From: Thiohalorhabdus denitrificans
GTDB taxonomy: Bacteria > Pseudomonadota > Gammaproteobacteria > Thiohalorhabdales > Thiohalorhabdaceae
Direction of reading: 5' to 3'
NCBI RefSeq assembly: GCF_001399755.1
Contig: NZ_LJCP01000006.1
Span: 1-64,000, forward strand
DNA: 64,000 nucleotides
The translations under genes were made by a program, and so were the position numbers. A model generated the notes under the pieces. That model did no database searches and had not been told where the DNA came from. It saw only the letters and a list, made by a program, of their open reading frames with translations. Positions 34,744-42,725 of this stretch are shown in pieces. The number at the start of each line of letters is the position of its first letter. Positions within the stretch are counted from its first letter, which is position 1.

Positions 34744-36232
34744 GCGGGTCCAGGCGGAGCTCCGTCCGCGGCGGCCCGGGGAGGCGGTGGACCTGGGGAC
34801 CCGCTTCGCCCGGGCCTGGTGGCCCGCCATGCTGGGCTTCTGGCTGTTTACCGCCGGGCCGGCCTTTTTGGTCGTGCACGGGCTGCTCTGGAGCCACTTG
34901 GCCTGGGCCCCGCTCGCCTTCTGGTGGCTGAAGCCCCTTTACGAGCGGGCGCCGCTGTTCTTCCTCAGCCGTGCCCTGTTCGGCGAGCGCCCCGCCGCCG
35001 CTTCGACGGCCCGCGAACTGCATCGGATCGCGGCGCCGGGCCTGCTCGGCGACCTCACCTGGCGCCGCCTCAGCCCGCGGCGCTCCTTCGCCCTGCCCGT
35101 GGCCCTGCTGGAAGGGGCCCGCGGGGAGGCCCGGGGCAGCCGGCTGGCGGTGCTGGGCAGCGCCCGGGGCACGGCGGGCTGGCTGACGCTGATCTACGCC
35201 CTCTTCGAGGCCCTGCTGGCCCTCTCCCTGCTGCTCGCCGCCTGGGCGCTGGTGCCCTCCCGGCTGGCCCTGGATGTGAGCCACTTCCTCACCGCCACCA
35301 CCGCCGGCCAGGTCACCCTGAACGCGGTGGCCTTCCTGGCGGCGGCCGCCGTGGCGCCCTTCTACGTGGCCTCGGGGTTTAGCCTGTACCTCAACCGCCG
35401 GGTGGAGCTGGAGGGCTGGGACCTGGAGATCCGCTTCCGGCGCCTGCGGGACCGCCTGGAGGGCGGCACCGGAGCGGGCCGGGCCGCCTTCGTTCTCCTG
35501 GCCCTGGGTGCGGCCCTGGCGGGAGCGCCTGCCACTCCTGTGGAGGCGGCCGCCGACCCCGCCGGCCCCCAGGCCTCCGCGCCCACCGGCCCGGAGGAGG
35601 CGGAGGCCCGCATCGAGGAGGTGCTCGCCCACCCCGACTTCGGCCGTATGGAGACCGAGACCCGCTGGGAGCTGGATTTCGACCCCGACTTCGAGGCCGA
35701 TTCCGGGTTCGAGATCCCGGAATTTTTCAAATGGCTGCTGGATCTGGGCGGGATGCTGGCCAGCCTGGGGGAGGTGCTCCTGTGGGCCGCGGCGGGCGTG
35801 GCCGTTTACTTCCTTCTCTACAACCTCCTTGGCTGGCTGCGCCAGGTGGACCGGACCCGGACGGGGAGCCGACCGCGTGGACCGGCGCCGGAGGTGCTGT
35901 TCGGCCTGGCGGTGACCCCGGACTCCCTGCCCGCGGATGTGCCCGGCAAGGCGCGCGAGCTGTGCGGGGAGGGCCGGCCCGGGGAGGCCCTGGCCCTCCT
36001 CTACCGCGCCGGGCTGGCCCGGCTGCTCGCGCGGGTGGAGGTCCCCTCCGGGGCCACGGAGGGAGAGGTCCTGCGCCAGGCCGAAGGGGCCCTGGACGCC
36101 ACGGGCCGGGGCCTCTTCACCGAGCTCACCGCCACCTGGCTGCGCTTCGCCTACGGGCACCGGCCCCCTCCCCCGGCCACCGTTGAGGACCTCTGCCGCC
36201 GCTGGCCGATGCTCGAGGAGGGCAGGCGGTGA
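34733..36232 (+). CDS. DUF4129-containing membrane protein
   Basis: The 499-residue product has hydrophobic segments near residues 32-60, 145-175, 195-225, 245-265 and 340-365, with an acidic extracytoplasmic-looking loop between the last two. The C-terminal part (about 415-490: ARELCGEGRPGEALALLYRAGLARL...FTELTATWLRFAYGHRPP) is the DUF4129 domain, often present in transglutaminase- and MoxR-linked operons. Here it is unfused to a transglutaminase. The GTG start overlaps the spoIIM-like gene by 11 bases. Confidence 0.85.
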   Translation: MDLERVQAELRPRRPGEAVDLGTRFARAWWPAMLGFWLFTAGPAFLVVHGLLWSHLAWAPLAFWWLKPLYERAPLFFLSRALFGERPAAASTARELHRIAAPGLLGDLTWRRLSPRRSFALPVALLEGARGEARGSRLAVLGSARGTAGWLTLIYALFEALLALSLLLAAWALVPSRLALDVSHFLTATTAGQVTLNAVAFLAAAAVAPFYVASGFSLYLNRRVELEGWDLEIRFRRLRDRLEGGTGAGRAAFVLLALGAALAGAPATPVEAAADPAGPQASAPTGPEEAEARIEEVLAHPDFGRMETETRWELDFDPDFEADSGFEIPEFFKWLLDLGGMLASLGEVLLWAAAGVAVYFLLYNLLGWLRQVDRTRTGSRPRGPAPEVLFGLAVTPDSLPADVPGKARELCGEGRPGEALALLYRAGLARLLARVEVPSGATEGEVLRQAEGALDATGRGLFTELTATWLRFAYGHRPPPPATVEDLCRRWPMLEEGRR

Positions 36233-37383
36233 CCCGGGGCGAGCGCTTGGCGCTCGGGGGACTGACTCTGGCCGTGCTTGGCTTGGTCGTGGGGGGCTTC
36301 CTCCTGTTCTTCAAGCCCGTGGAGGAGGAGGTGCGCACCGATGTCTCCCTGGAGGCGCGCAAGAACCCCTTCCTGGCCGCGGCGCGCTTCCTGGAGGCCG
36401 GCGGGGTGCCCACTGAGCGCGCCCGGGGCCGGGGCACGCTGGAGGAGCTGCCCCCGCCGGACCGGGTCCTGTTCCTCACCGCGCCCCTGGCGGACCTGGA
36501 GGCTTCCGAACGGGAGGAGCTCGCCGCCTGGCTGCGCGCCGGAGGCCACTTGGTCACCGAGGCGTTCTTCCTGTGGGACCCGGAGGAGCAGGCCAGCGGC
36601 GACCCCTTCCTGGATGGCTTCGGCATCCGGCTGCACCGCCATGGGGACGCCGGGTCCGTGTGCCGGGAGGAGGCAGACGGAGAGATCGAGGTGACCCTGC
36701 CCGGAGTCCGCCCGGCCATGGAGGCCGAGCCGTCGCCCCGGTACTACCTGGAGGACGCCGCCGGGGCGGCGGACGGCCGGGTCACGACCCTCTGCGGCCC
36801 CCACCTGCTCACCCGCGCCGTGGGCGAAGGCCGCCTCACCGTGGTCTCCGACACGGGCTTCTGGCGCAACGACCGGATCGGCGAAGGGGACCACGCCCTG
36901 TTCCTCTGGCGCGTGATAACGCTTACCGAGCCCGCCGGGGCCCGGTTCCTGGCCCACGTGGACATGCCCGGTCTCCCGCTCCTGCTCTGGGAAAAGGCCC
37001 CGGAGGCCATCCTCTCCGGGGCCATCCTCCTCCTCTTCGCCCTGTGGGCGGCGTACAACCGCTTCGGGCCGCCGCTGCCTCCCCCCGGCAGCGGCCCCCG
37101 CCGCAGCCTGGTGGAGCACCTGGACGCCCTGGGCGCCTTCCACTACCGCCACAGCCAGCCGGACCGGCTCCTGGAGCCCCTCCGCCGGCGCCTGCACAAC
37201 CGATTGGAGGGGCGCATCGCCCTGTGGCGCCACTGGGACCGGTCCCGACGGCTGGCCTGGCTGGCCGAGCATTCGGGCCTGGAGGAGGAGCCCCTGGAGC
37301 GCGCCCTTTACCACACTCCGGGCAGCGACGGGGAGCTCCTGGAGACGATTCAGACCCTGCAAACCCTGGGACGACACCTATGA
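36229..37383 (+). CDS. DUF4350 protein
   Basis: The 384-residue product has an N-terminal transmembrane helix (about 9-26). A soluble alpha/beta domain follows (NPFLAAARFLEAGGVPTERARGRGTLEELPPPDRVLFL...LAAWLRAGGHLV), which is the DUF4350 glutamine-amidotransferase-like fold, then a second helix near residue 265 and a basic helical C-terminus. It probably faces the periplasm between the two helices. Partners are inferred to be the adjacent DUF4129, MoxR and DUF58 proteins. It overlaps the preceding gene by GTGA. Confidence 0.85.
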   Translation: MTRGERLALGGLTLAVLGLVVGGFLLFFKPVEEEVRTDVSLEARKNPFLAAARFLEAGGVPTERARGRGTLEELPPPDRVLFLTAPLADLEASEREELAAWLRAGGHLVTEAFFLWDPEEQASGDPFLDGFGIRLHRHGDAGSVCREEADGEIEVTLPGVRPAMEAEPSPRYYLEDAAGAADGRVTTLCGPHLLTRAVGEGRLTVVSDTGFWRNDRIGEGDHALFLWRVITLTEPAGARFLAHVDMPGLPLLLWEKAPEAILSGAILLLFALWAAYNRFGPPLPPPGSGPRRSLVEHLDALGAFHYRHSQPDRLLEPLRRRLHNRLEGRIALWRHWDRSRRLAWLAEHSGLEEEPLERALYHTPGSDGELLETIQTLQTLGRHL

Positions 37384-38372
37384 GCAACGAGACCCCCCTC
37401 AGCCCCCAACCGCCGGAAGCGCCCGCCGGGGCCGAGCACGCGCGGCGCCTGCTGGAGTCCGTGCGCGCCGCCTTCGTCGGCCAGGAGCGGGTGGTCACCG
37501 AGACCCTCGCCGCCCTGGTGGCGGGGGGCCACGTCCTCATCGAGGGGGTCCCCGGGCTGGGTAAGACCCTCCTGGCCCGGGCCCTGGCCCGGGCGGTGAA
37601 CGGCGGATACGCCCGTGTCCAGTTCACCCCCGACCTCATGCCCAGCGACGTCACCGGTCATACCCTCTACGACGCCACCTCGGGGCGGTTCCGCATCCGC
37701 AAGGGGCCGGTGTTCACCAACTTCCTGCTGGCCGACGAGATCAACCGGGCCCCGGCCAAGACCCAGTCCGCCCTGCTGGAGGTGATGCAGGAGCGTCAGG
37801 TGACGCTGGAGGACCAGGCCCTGCCCCTGGAACCCCCCTTCATGGTCCTGGCCACCCAGAACCCGGTGGAGCAGGAGGGCACCTACCCCCTGCCCGAGGC
37901 CCAGCTGGACCGCTTCCTGCTCAAGGTCCGCATCGACTACCCCTCCGCCGATGAGGAGTCGGACATCGTGGACCGGGTGACCCGGGGCCAGACGGGCGAG
38001 CAGCTGGACGTAGAGGCGGTGATGCCCATGGTCTCCGCCGCCGAGGTCCTGGACCTCCAGCAAGCCGCCGCCGGCCTGGAGGCGGACGGCCAGGTGGTGG
38101 ACTACGCCGTACGCATCGCCCGCGCCACCCGGGACTGGCCGGGCGTCCACAACGGCGCCGGGCCCCGCGGCGGCATCGCCCTGGTCCGCACGGCCCGGGC
38201 CTACGCCCTGCTCCAGGGCCGGGACTTCATCGTCCCCGACGACGTGAAGGCCATCGCCAAGCCCGTCCTGCGCCACCGCCTGCAGCTCGGGGCGGAGCTG
38301 GAGATCGAGGGCCTGTCCAGCGACGACGTCCTCGACCAGATCCTGGAGCAGGTGGAAGCCCCGCGGCCATGA
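37380..38372 (+). CDS. MoxR-family AAA+ ATPase
   Basis: The 330-residue ATPase has Walker A GVPGLGKTLLA, Walker B LLADEINRAPAKTQSALLEVMQE, sensor 1 ATQNPVEQEGTYPLPEAQLDRFL and a C-terminal lid. These are the marks of MoxR proteins, chaperone-like ATPases that act with von Willebrand factor A proteins. The next gene encodes such a DUF58/vWA partner. The ATG overlaps the preceding stop (ATGA), and the following gene overlaps likewise. Confidence 0.97.
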   Translation: MSNETPLSPQPPEAPAGAEHARRLLESVRAAFVGQERVVTETLAALVAGGHVLIEGVPGLGKTLLARALARAVNGGYARVQFTPDLMPSDVTGHTLYDATSGRFRIRKGPVFTNFLLADEINRAPAKTQSALLEVMQERQVTLEDQALPLEPPFMVLATQNPVEQEGTYPLPEAQLDRFLLKVRIDYPSADEESDIVDRVTRGQTGEQLDVEAVMPMVSAAEVLDLQQAAAGLEADGQVVDYAVRIARATRDWPGVHNGAGPRGGIALVRTARAYALLQGRDFIVPDDVKAIAKPVLRHRLQLGAELEIEGLSSDDVLDQILEQVEAPRP

Positions 38373-39673
38373 GACCCGCGCTGCCAAGCCTTCTCCTCCT
38401 GGCCGGCTGGTTCGCGCTCGGTCTGGGCGGGGCGCTGTGGCCGGTCCTGGCGGAGGCCTGGCGGGGCGGCGGCCTCCTCCTGGCCGGCCTCCTGGGGACC
38501 GACTGGCTGGCCGCCCGCCGCCCGCTGGACCTGGAGGTCGAGCGGCGCCCCCCGGCCAACCTCGCCCAGGGTGCCTGGGCCACCGTGGAGGTAGTCCTCC
38601 GCAACCTCGGGAAGCGGGCCTACTCCCTGGCCGTGTACGACCACCACCCGGCGACCGCCGAAACGGCGGGCAAGCCTGTGCCGCTGCGCCTGGAGCCCGG
38701 GGCCTCGGCCCGCGTCCGGTACCGCCTGCGGCCCACCCGGCGCGGGGAGGCCCAGTTCGGACCGGTGGAGATCTGCGTCCGCTCCCCCCTGCGCCTGTGG
38801 CGGCGCTACGCCCTTTTGCCGCAGGACCAGCAAAGGCGGGTCTACCCGGACTACGCCGAAACCGTCAAATACTCCCTACTGGCCCTGGACAACCAGCTCT
38901 CCCAGCTCGGCATCCGCCAGCGCCAGCAGCGGGGCATGGGCCTGGAATTCCATCAGCTCCGCGACTACCGCGAGGGCGACAGCATCCGCCGCATCGACTG
39001 GAAGGCCACCGCCCGGCACGGCAAGCCCATCGCCCGCGATTACCAGGACGAGCGGGACCAGGAGGTGGTGTTCCTCCTCGACTGCAGCCACCGCATGCGC
39101 ACGGAGGAGGATGGCCGCAGCCACTTCGACCAGAGCCTCAACGCCCTGCTGCTCCTGGCCCATGTGGCCCTGCGCCAGGGCGACGCCGTGGGCCTGCACA
39201 CCTTCGGCGGGCCGCGACGCCGGCTCGCTCCCCGCAAGGGTACGGCCACCCTCAACCGCCTGCTCAATCAGCTCTACGACCTGGAGGCCACGGGCCACGG
39301 GGCCGATTTCACGGCGGCCGTACAGGAGCTCCTGGGCCGGCAGCGCAAGCGCGCCCTGCTGGTGTTCCTGACCAACCTCCGGGACGAGGACGGCGACGAC
39401 CTGGTCCGAGCCGCCCGCATGGCGAGCCCCCAGCACCTGGTGATGGTGGCGAACCTGCGGGAGACCGTCCTGGACCGGCTGGTGGCCGAGCCCGTCGCCA
39501 CGGTGGACCAATCCCTGCGCCACGCCGCGGCGGTGGACCTTCTGGCCCGCCGCGAGGGGGTCCAGGAGCGGCTCCGCCACGGCGGCGCCCTCCCCTTGGA
39601 GGCCACGCCCGACCAGCTGCCCAGCGCGGTGGTCAACCAGTACCTGGCCATCAAGCGCAGCGGCCGGCTCTAG
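38369..39673 (+). CDS. DUF58/von Willebrand factor A-type protein
   Basis: The 434-residue product has two N-terminal hydrophobic segments (about 5-45), an immunoglobulin-like beta region, and the DUF58 motif GLEFHQLRDYREGDSIRRIDWKATARHGKPIARDY near residue 190. The following vWA-like domain shows FLLDCSHRM in place of the canonical DxSxS metal site, so the MIDAS residues are altered. It is the probable partner of the MoxR ATPase encoded four bases into its start. A terminator follows the stop. Confidence 0.92.
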   Translation: MRPALPSLLLLAGWFALGLGGALWPVLAEAWRGGGLLLAGLLGTDWLAARRPLDLEVERRPPANLAQGAWATVEVVLRNLGKRAYSLAVYDHHPATAETAGKPVPLRLEPGASARVRYRLRPTRRGEAQFGPVEICVRSPLRLWRRYALLPQDQQRRVYPDYAETVKYSLLALDNQLSQLGIRQRQQRGMGLEFHQLRDYREGDSIRRIDWKATARHGKPIARDYQDERDQEVVFLLDCSHRMRTEEDGRSHFDQSLNALLLLAHVALRQGDAVGLHTFGGPRRRLAPRKGTATLNRLLNQLYDLEATGHGADFTAAVQELLGRQRKRALLVFLTNLRDEDGDDLVRAARMASPQHLVMVANLRETVLDRLVAEPVATVDQSLRHAAAVDLLARREGVQERLRHGGALPLEATPDQLPSAVVNQYLAIKRSGRL

Positions 39674-39704
39674 GCCGTCCCTCTGGCGGGGCGGCCTTTT
39701 TTTT
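39672..39704 (+). terminator. Intrinsic terminator of the MoxR operon
   Basis: AGGCCG pairs with CGGCCT around a G+C-rich loop and is followed by eight T residues; it starts in the DUF58 stop codon. Confidence 0.85.
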
Positions 39705-39818
39705 CCGGTACAGAAGCGATCTGGCGTCTCCGACACCCACCGGATGAGGCGGTGCAGGGCACCGGGGCAGGCATCGGGAAGGGACCGAGGGCCCTATGGC
39801 CCCGGGGGCAAGGGGTAA

Positions 39819-40157
39819 TCAGGAAGTCTTCATCCGGGAGGAGGCGCCCACGTCCCCCCGCGGCTCCCGCTGGCCTATCCGGCGCCGGCCCTCAAGATCC
39901 TCGGCGTTCTCCCGCAGGCGCTCTACCACGCGGCGCAGGTGGTGGCGGTGGTCGGGATGGCCCTGCTCGGCCAGCTGGGCCAGGCGGGAATGGGCGCCCC
40001 GGAAGCGCTGGCGGGCCGTTTCCCACTGGCGGGGTCCCGCCTCCTCCGCCTCGCCGGGCAGCCCATATTCTTGCTCGATCAGGAACTTCTGCTCCTTCAG
40101 GGAGCTTTCCGCCGCATTCAGGATAGCCTTCCATTCCAGTTCGCTGAAGTTACGCAT
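39819..40157 (-). CDS. Hypothetical small helical protein
   Basis: The 112-residue product is not recognised. It is hydrophilic and strongly helical with many charged residues (SELEWKAILNAAESSLKEQKFLIEQEYGL at the start, HHLRRVVERLRENAEDLE later) and could form a coiled coil. There is no signal peptide or membrane segment. The ATG at 40157 follows GGGACAGAG. The last about 20 residues are low in complexity. It is isolated between the MoxR terminator and a long empty stretch. Confidence 0.55.
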   Translation of the reverse strand: MRNFSELEWKAILNAAESSLKEQKFLIEQEYGLPGEAEEAGPRQWETARQRFRGAHSRLAQLAEQGHPDHRHHLRRVVERLRENAEDLEGRRRIGQREPRGDVGASSRMKTS

Positions 40158-40656
40158 CTCTGTCCCGTTTGTTTCGTGAATCTATTCTGCGCTTCAGGTC
40201 CCGGGGGAGCCCCCGGCCTCCGTCGCTGCGGCGACCCGCCGTCCTTATGGGATATGGCTCCCCGATGCGCCCGGGGTTCCTGCCGCTCAAGGATCCCCCT
40301 ACTCCGCCTCCGGGTGGACCGGTACGCTTCGGGGTTCGCCAACCCGGCCTCCCACCGATCCGGAACATTTGTACCGAATCGACCCTTCCTTCCGAAAATG
40401 GGGGAAACGTGGTGCTGTATGCGGTCTTTGCCTTACGAAGGGGCGACCGCGGGCCGCCGCGGGCGGTGAATGCCGGCCGCTGGCGGAAATACCCTCAGGG
40501 TCCGGGAGGGTGGGGGTCGGGGATCGGGAGCGCCCCGGAGACGGGGAAGCCGCCGGGGCGAGCGCTGGGATAAGGGGACAGGCATCGGGGCCGGGGCGAG
40601 ATTCCGGACCCAGGGGTGACGGGCGGGGGATCCCCCGCCCGGGACGCGGGAGTCGC
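40158..40656. other. Gene-free region with hairpins
   Basis: I find no gene on either strand in this about 500-base stretch. It holds several palindromes: CCGGGGG-AG-CCCCCGG (40201-40216), GTCGC-N4-GCGAC (40222-40235) and a 20-bp perfect palindrome at 40621-40640, 17 bases past the isochorismatase-family stop. The last may act as a T-less terminator. No tRNA or known RNA is apparent. Confidence 0.5.
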
Positions 40657-41211
40657 CTAGCGGATCAGGCGGGCCAGCCGGCGGAAGCTGTCGGTGCCCG
40701 CCTGCTGCAGCCACTCGAACAGCACGGACTCCACGTTGGCCACCTGCACGCCGTTGGCCCGGAGGCGGTGCAGGGCGTTGGCCTTGTGGTCACACCGTCG
40801 CGAGCAGACCGCGTCCTCCACCACGAAGGGGGTGTAGCCCGCTTCCCTGAGCTCCAGGGCGGTCTGCAGGACGCACACGTGGGTCTCCATGCCCGCGATC
40901 ACCACCTGGGGCCGGCCCGCGGTCTCCAGCGCGGCGGTGAAGTCCGACGCGCCGCAGCAGGAAAAGCTGTCCTTCGGGAACACCCGGGCGTCTTCGGGGA
41001 AGTGCTCGCTGACTTCCGGGAGGGTTGCTCCCAGCCCCTTGGGGTACTGCTCGGTGGCCAGGACCGGGAGCCCCAGCTCCTCGGCGGCCCGCAGCAGCAC
41101 CTCCACGCCCGCCAGCACCTCCCGCCGGGCATCGGGGCTCATGGCCGGGGCGAGCTTCTCCTGGATGTCCACGATGGCAAGGACACTTTGTTCGGCGCGT
41201 GCGAGGGACAT
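40657..41211 (-). CDS. Isochorismatase-family hydrolase
   Basis: The 184-residue product has the cysteine-hydrolase triad segments: IVDIQEKL (Asp15), FPKDSFSC and the IAGMETHVCVLQTALEL segment with the catalytic Cys, plus TEQYPKGLG. It is closest in pattern to YcaC/nicotinamidase-like hydrolases of unknown substrate. The ATG at 41211 is preferred because GGGAGG precedes it. It is probably cytoplasmic. It lies downstream of exoD-like and DUF99 genes on the same strand, without obvious functional link. Confidence 0.9.
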   Translation of the reverse strand: MSLARAEQSVLAIVDIQEKLAPAMSPDARREVLAGVEVLLRAAEELGLPVLATEQYPKGLGATLPEVSEHFPEDARVFPKDSFSCCGASDFTAALETAGRPQVVIAGMETHVCVLQTALELREAGYTPFVVEDAVCSRRCDHKANALHRLRANGVQVANVESVLFEWLQQAGTDSFRRLARLIR

Positions 41212-41307
41212 GGCGGGGCCTCCCGACGTTGGCTGGATGGTTCCGGTCCGTTCGCCACCCGGCGAAGGCCCCAAGTGTACGGAATCCGCCGCCGGGAGCC
41301 CATGGAT

Positions 41308-41895
41308 CTAGAGGAGGGTGTAGACCACCGCGCCCATGGTCAGCCCGGTAACGACAAAGGCCACCAGGGCCAGCAGCCCGTCCCGGGCGATGAGGGAGAG
41401 CCCGAAGGCGAGGAGGCCCGCCCCCGCCCCGTTGGCGCTGAAGGGGACCACCTCCATAACCGGCATGCCGAAGGCGATGAGGACGCACACCGCGGCGATG
41501 GCGTAGAACCCCGTGCCCTGGGCGAACATGCGCAGCCGCGGCCGGGTCCAGCGGTCCAGGAAGCGCGCCGGGGGCCGCATCCAGTCCAGGGACTTGCGCA
41601 GGCCTTCCTGCCCCACTTCCCGGTTGAGCATCCAGGACGGCAGCCAGAAGTACTCGCGCTGGAAAAGCAGCTGCCCCGCGGTAAGCAGCACCAGGAGCCC
41701 CATGATGGTGGGCATGCCGGGGAGATCGCCGACGATGGGAGCGAGGGTGACCAGCCCCGCGAGCAGCAGCAGGGGCCCGAAGGAACGGCGTCCGGTGGCG
41801 TGCAGGATGGACTCCATGGAGACCTGATCCTTGTCCTGGGCCGCCTCACCGATCCGGTCCAGCAATTCTTCCAGGCTCTGGGGATCTTGGGACAT
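41308..41895 (-). CDS. ExoD-family membrane protein
   Basis: The 195-residue product begins with a helical cytoplasmic segment (SLEELLDRIGEAAQDKDQVSMESILHATGRRSFGPLLLL), the ExoD signature. Four hydrophobic segments follow, with LPGMPTIMGLLVLLTAGQLLF and LIAFGMPVMEVVPFSAN. In rhizobia ExoD affects exopolysaccharide production and alkaline tolerance; its role elsewhere is unknown. No strong ribosome-binding site is seen. Confidence 0.85.
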   Translation of the reverse strand: MSQDPQSLEELLDRIGEAAQDKDQVSMESILHATGRRSFGPLLLLAGLVTLAPIVGDLPGMPTIMGLLVLLTAGQLLFQREYFWLPSWMLNREVGQEGLRKSLDWMRPPARFLDRWTRPRLRMFAQGTGFYAIAAVCVLIAFGMPVMEVVPFSANGAGAGLLAFGLSLIARDGLLALVAFVVTGLTMGAVVYTLL

Positions 41896-41984
41896 GGGCG
41901 AATGACCCGGTTGGGGTGGATCTCTTTCCACCCTGCCCCTTTTCCATAGCTGGGCAAACCTGGGAAACAAAGGCGACCCGGACC

Positions 41985-42554
41985 TTAGGCCCGGCCGCGG
42001 CTGTGCCCCTCCCCCACTCCGCCGGCGATGAGGTGGGCCACGCGCAGGGGCTCGGGGAGCTTGCCGTGCCGGGCCCATTGGCGCAGGGCCGCCTCTGCCT
42101 GGGTCCGGGTCAGGCCGGCCCGCTGCACGTGGACACCCCCCATCGGCTCCATGGGCCCCAGCCGGTCCAGGACGGCCCACTTGCGGGCTCCTCCCGGGAC
42201 GCGCTCCAGCAGGGCGCGGCGGATCCGTTCCCGGTCCGGCTCGCGGCGGGCCACCACCAGCACCGGCAGGCCGAGGGCGTGGTGCAGCAGCACGGGATCC
42301 ACCACGTTGAACCCGGCCAGGGTCACGCCCTGCAGGAACACGATCCGCAGCTGGGGGAAGAAGCGCGAGGCGGCCACCAAGCGGATCAGGACGGCGGTGG
42401 CGTCGGTGCCGTCCCGCTGGACGTGACCGCTCACTACCCCGTCAAGACGGTCCTTGGCGAATACCGCTCCTACCACCCCCACCGGGCCGGGGCCGGCCCG
42501 GTCGAAGGGCACGTCGTCGAAGCCGATGGCGTGGGGGTAGGAGCTCGTGGGCAT
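41985..42554 (-). CDS. DUF99-family protein
   Basis: The 189-residue product has the DUF99 opening HAIGFDDVPFDRAGPGPVGVVGAVFAKDRLDGVVSGHVQRDGTDAT and FLQGVTLAGFNVVDP. The fold is thought to be related to endonuclease V. DUF99 is common in archaea and scattered in bacteria, and no function is established. It precedes exoD on the same strand. Downstream of polA in transcription order, it is separated from it by an inverted REP doublet. Confidence 0.85.
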   Translation of the reverse strand: MPTSSYPHAIGFDDVPFDRAGPGPVGVVGAVFAKDRLDGVVSGHVQRDGTDATAVLIRLVAASRFFPQLRIVFLQGVTLAGFNVVDPVLLHHALGLPVLVVARREPDRERIRRALLERVPGGARKWAVLDRLGPMEPMGGVHVQRAGLTRTQAEAALRQWARHGKLPEPLRVAHLIAGGVGEGHSRGRA

Positions 42555-42566
42555 GGACGGATCCGG

Positions 42567-42646
42567 GTCGGAGCCCGCTTCAGGGCGGGATTTCGGATCG
42601 GGGTTGGAAACCGGGTTGGCCGTCGCCCGCTGATGCGGGCTCCCAC
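42567..42646. repeat. Inverted REP doublet (polA-DUF99 gap)
   Basis: A forward element (42567-42590, GTCGGAGCCCGCTTCAGGGC...) and a reverse element (42623-42646, the complement of GTGGGAGCCCGCATCAGCGG...) face each other across 32 bases. Both belong to the family with the 5' tetranucleotide GTNG and an imperfect palindrome, as in REP sequences mobilised by RAYT transposases. A second doublet lies at 47680-47760. Confidence 0.8.
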
Positions 42647-42725
42647 GGGAGGTGATCCGGGCGCCGGGGCCCGCCTTTGCCCTGGGAGGTTCCCCGCTGA
42701 GGCTTAGAGGCGGCCTTCCGGGCCG

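Noticed and set aside
40621-40640. 20-bp perfect G+C palindrome
   Set aside because: It could end isochorismatase-gene transcription but has no T tract and may be chance in G-rich sequence; mentioned only in the gap entry.
40369-41949. Long rightward frame across the isochorismatase and exoD region
   Set aside because: It is antisense to two recognised genes and starts in a gene-free stretch without a ribosome-binding site.
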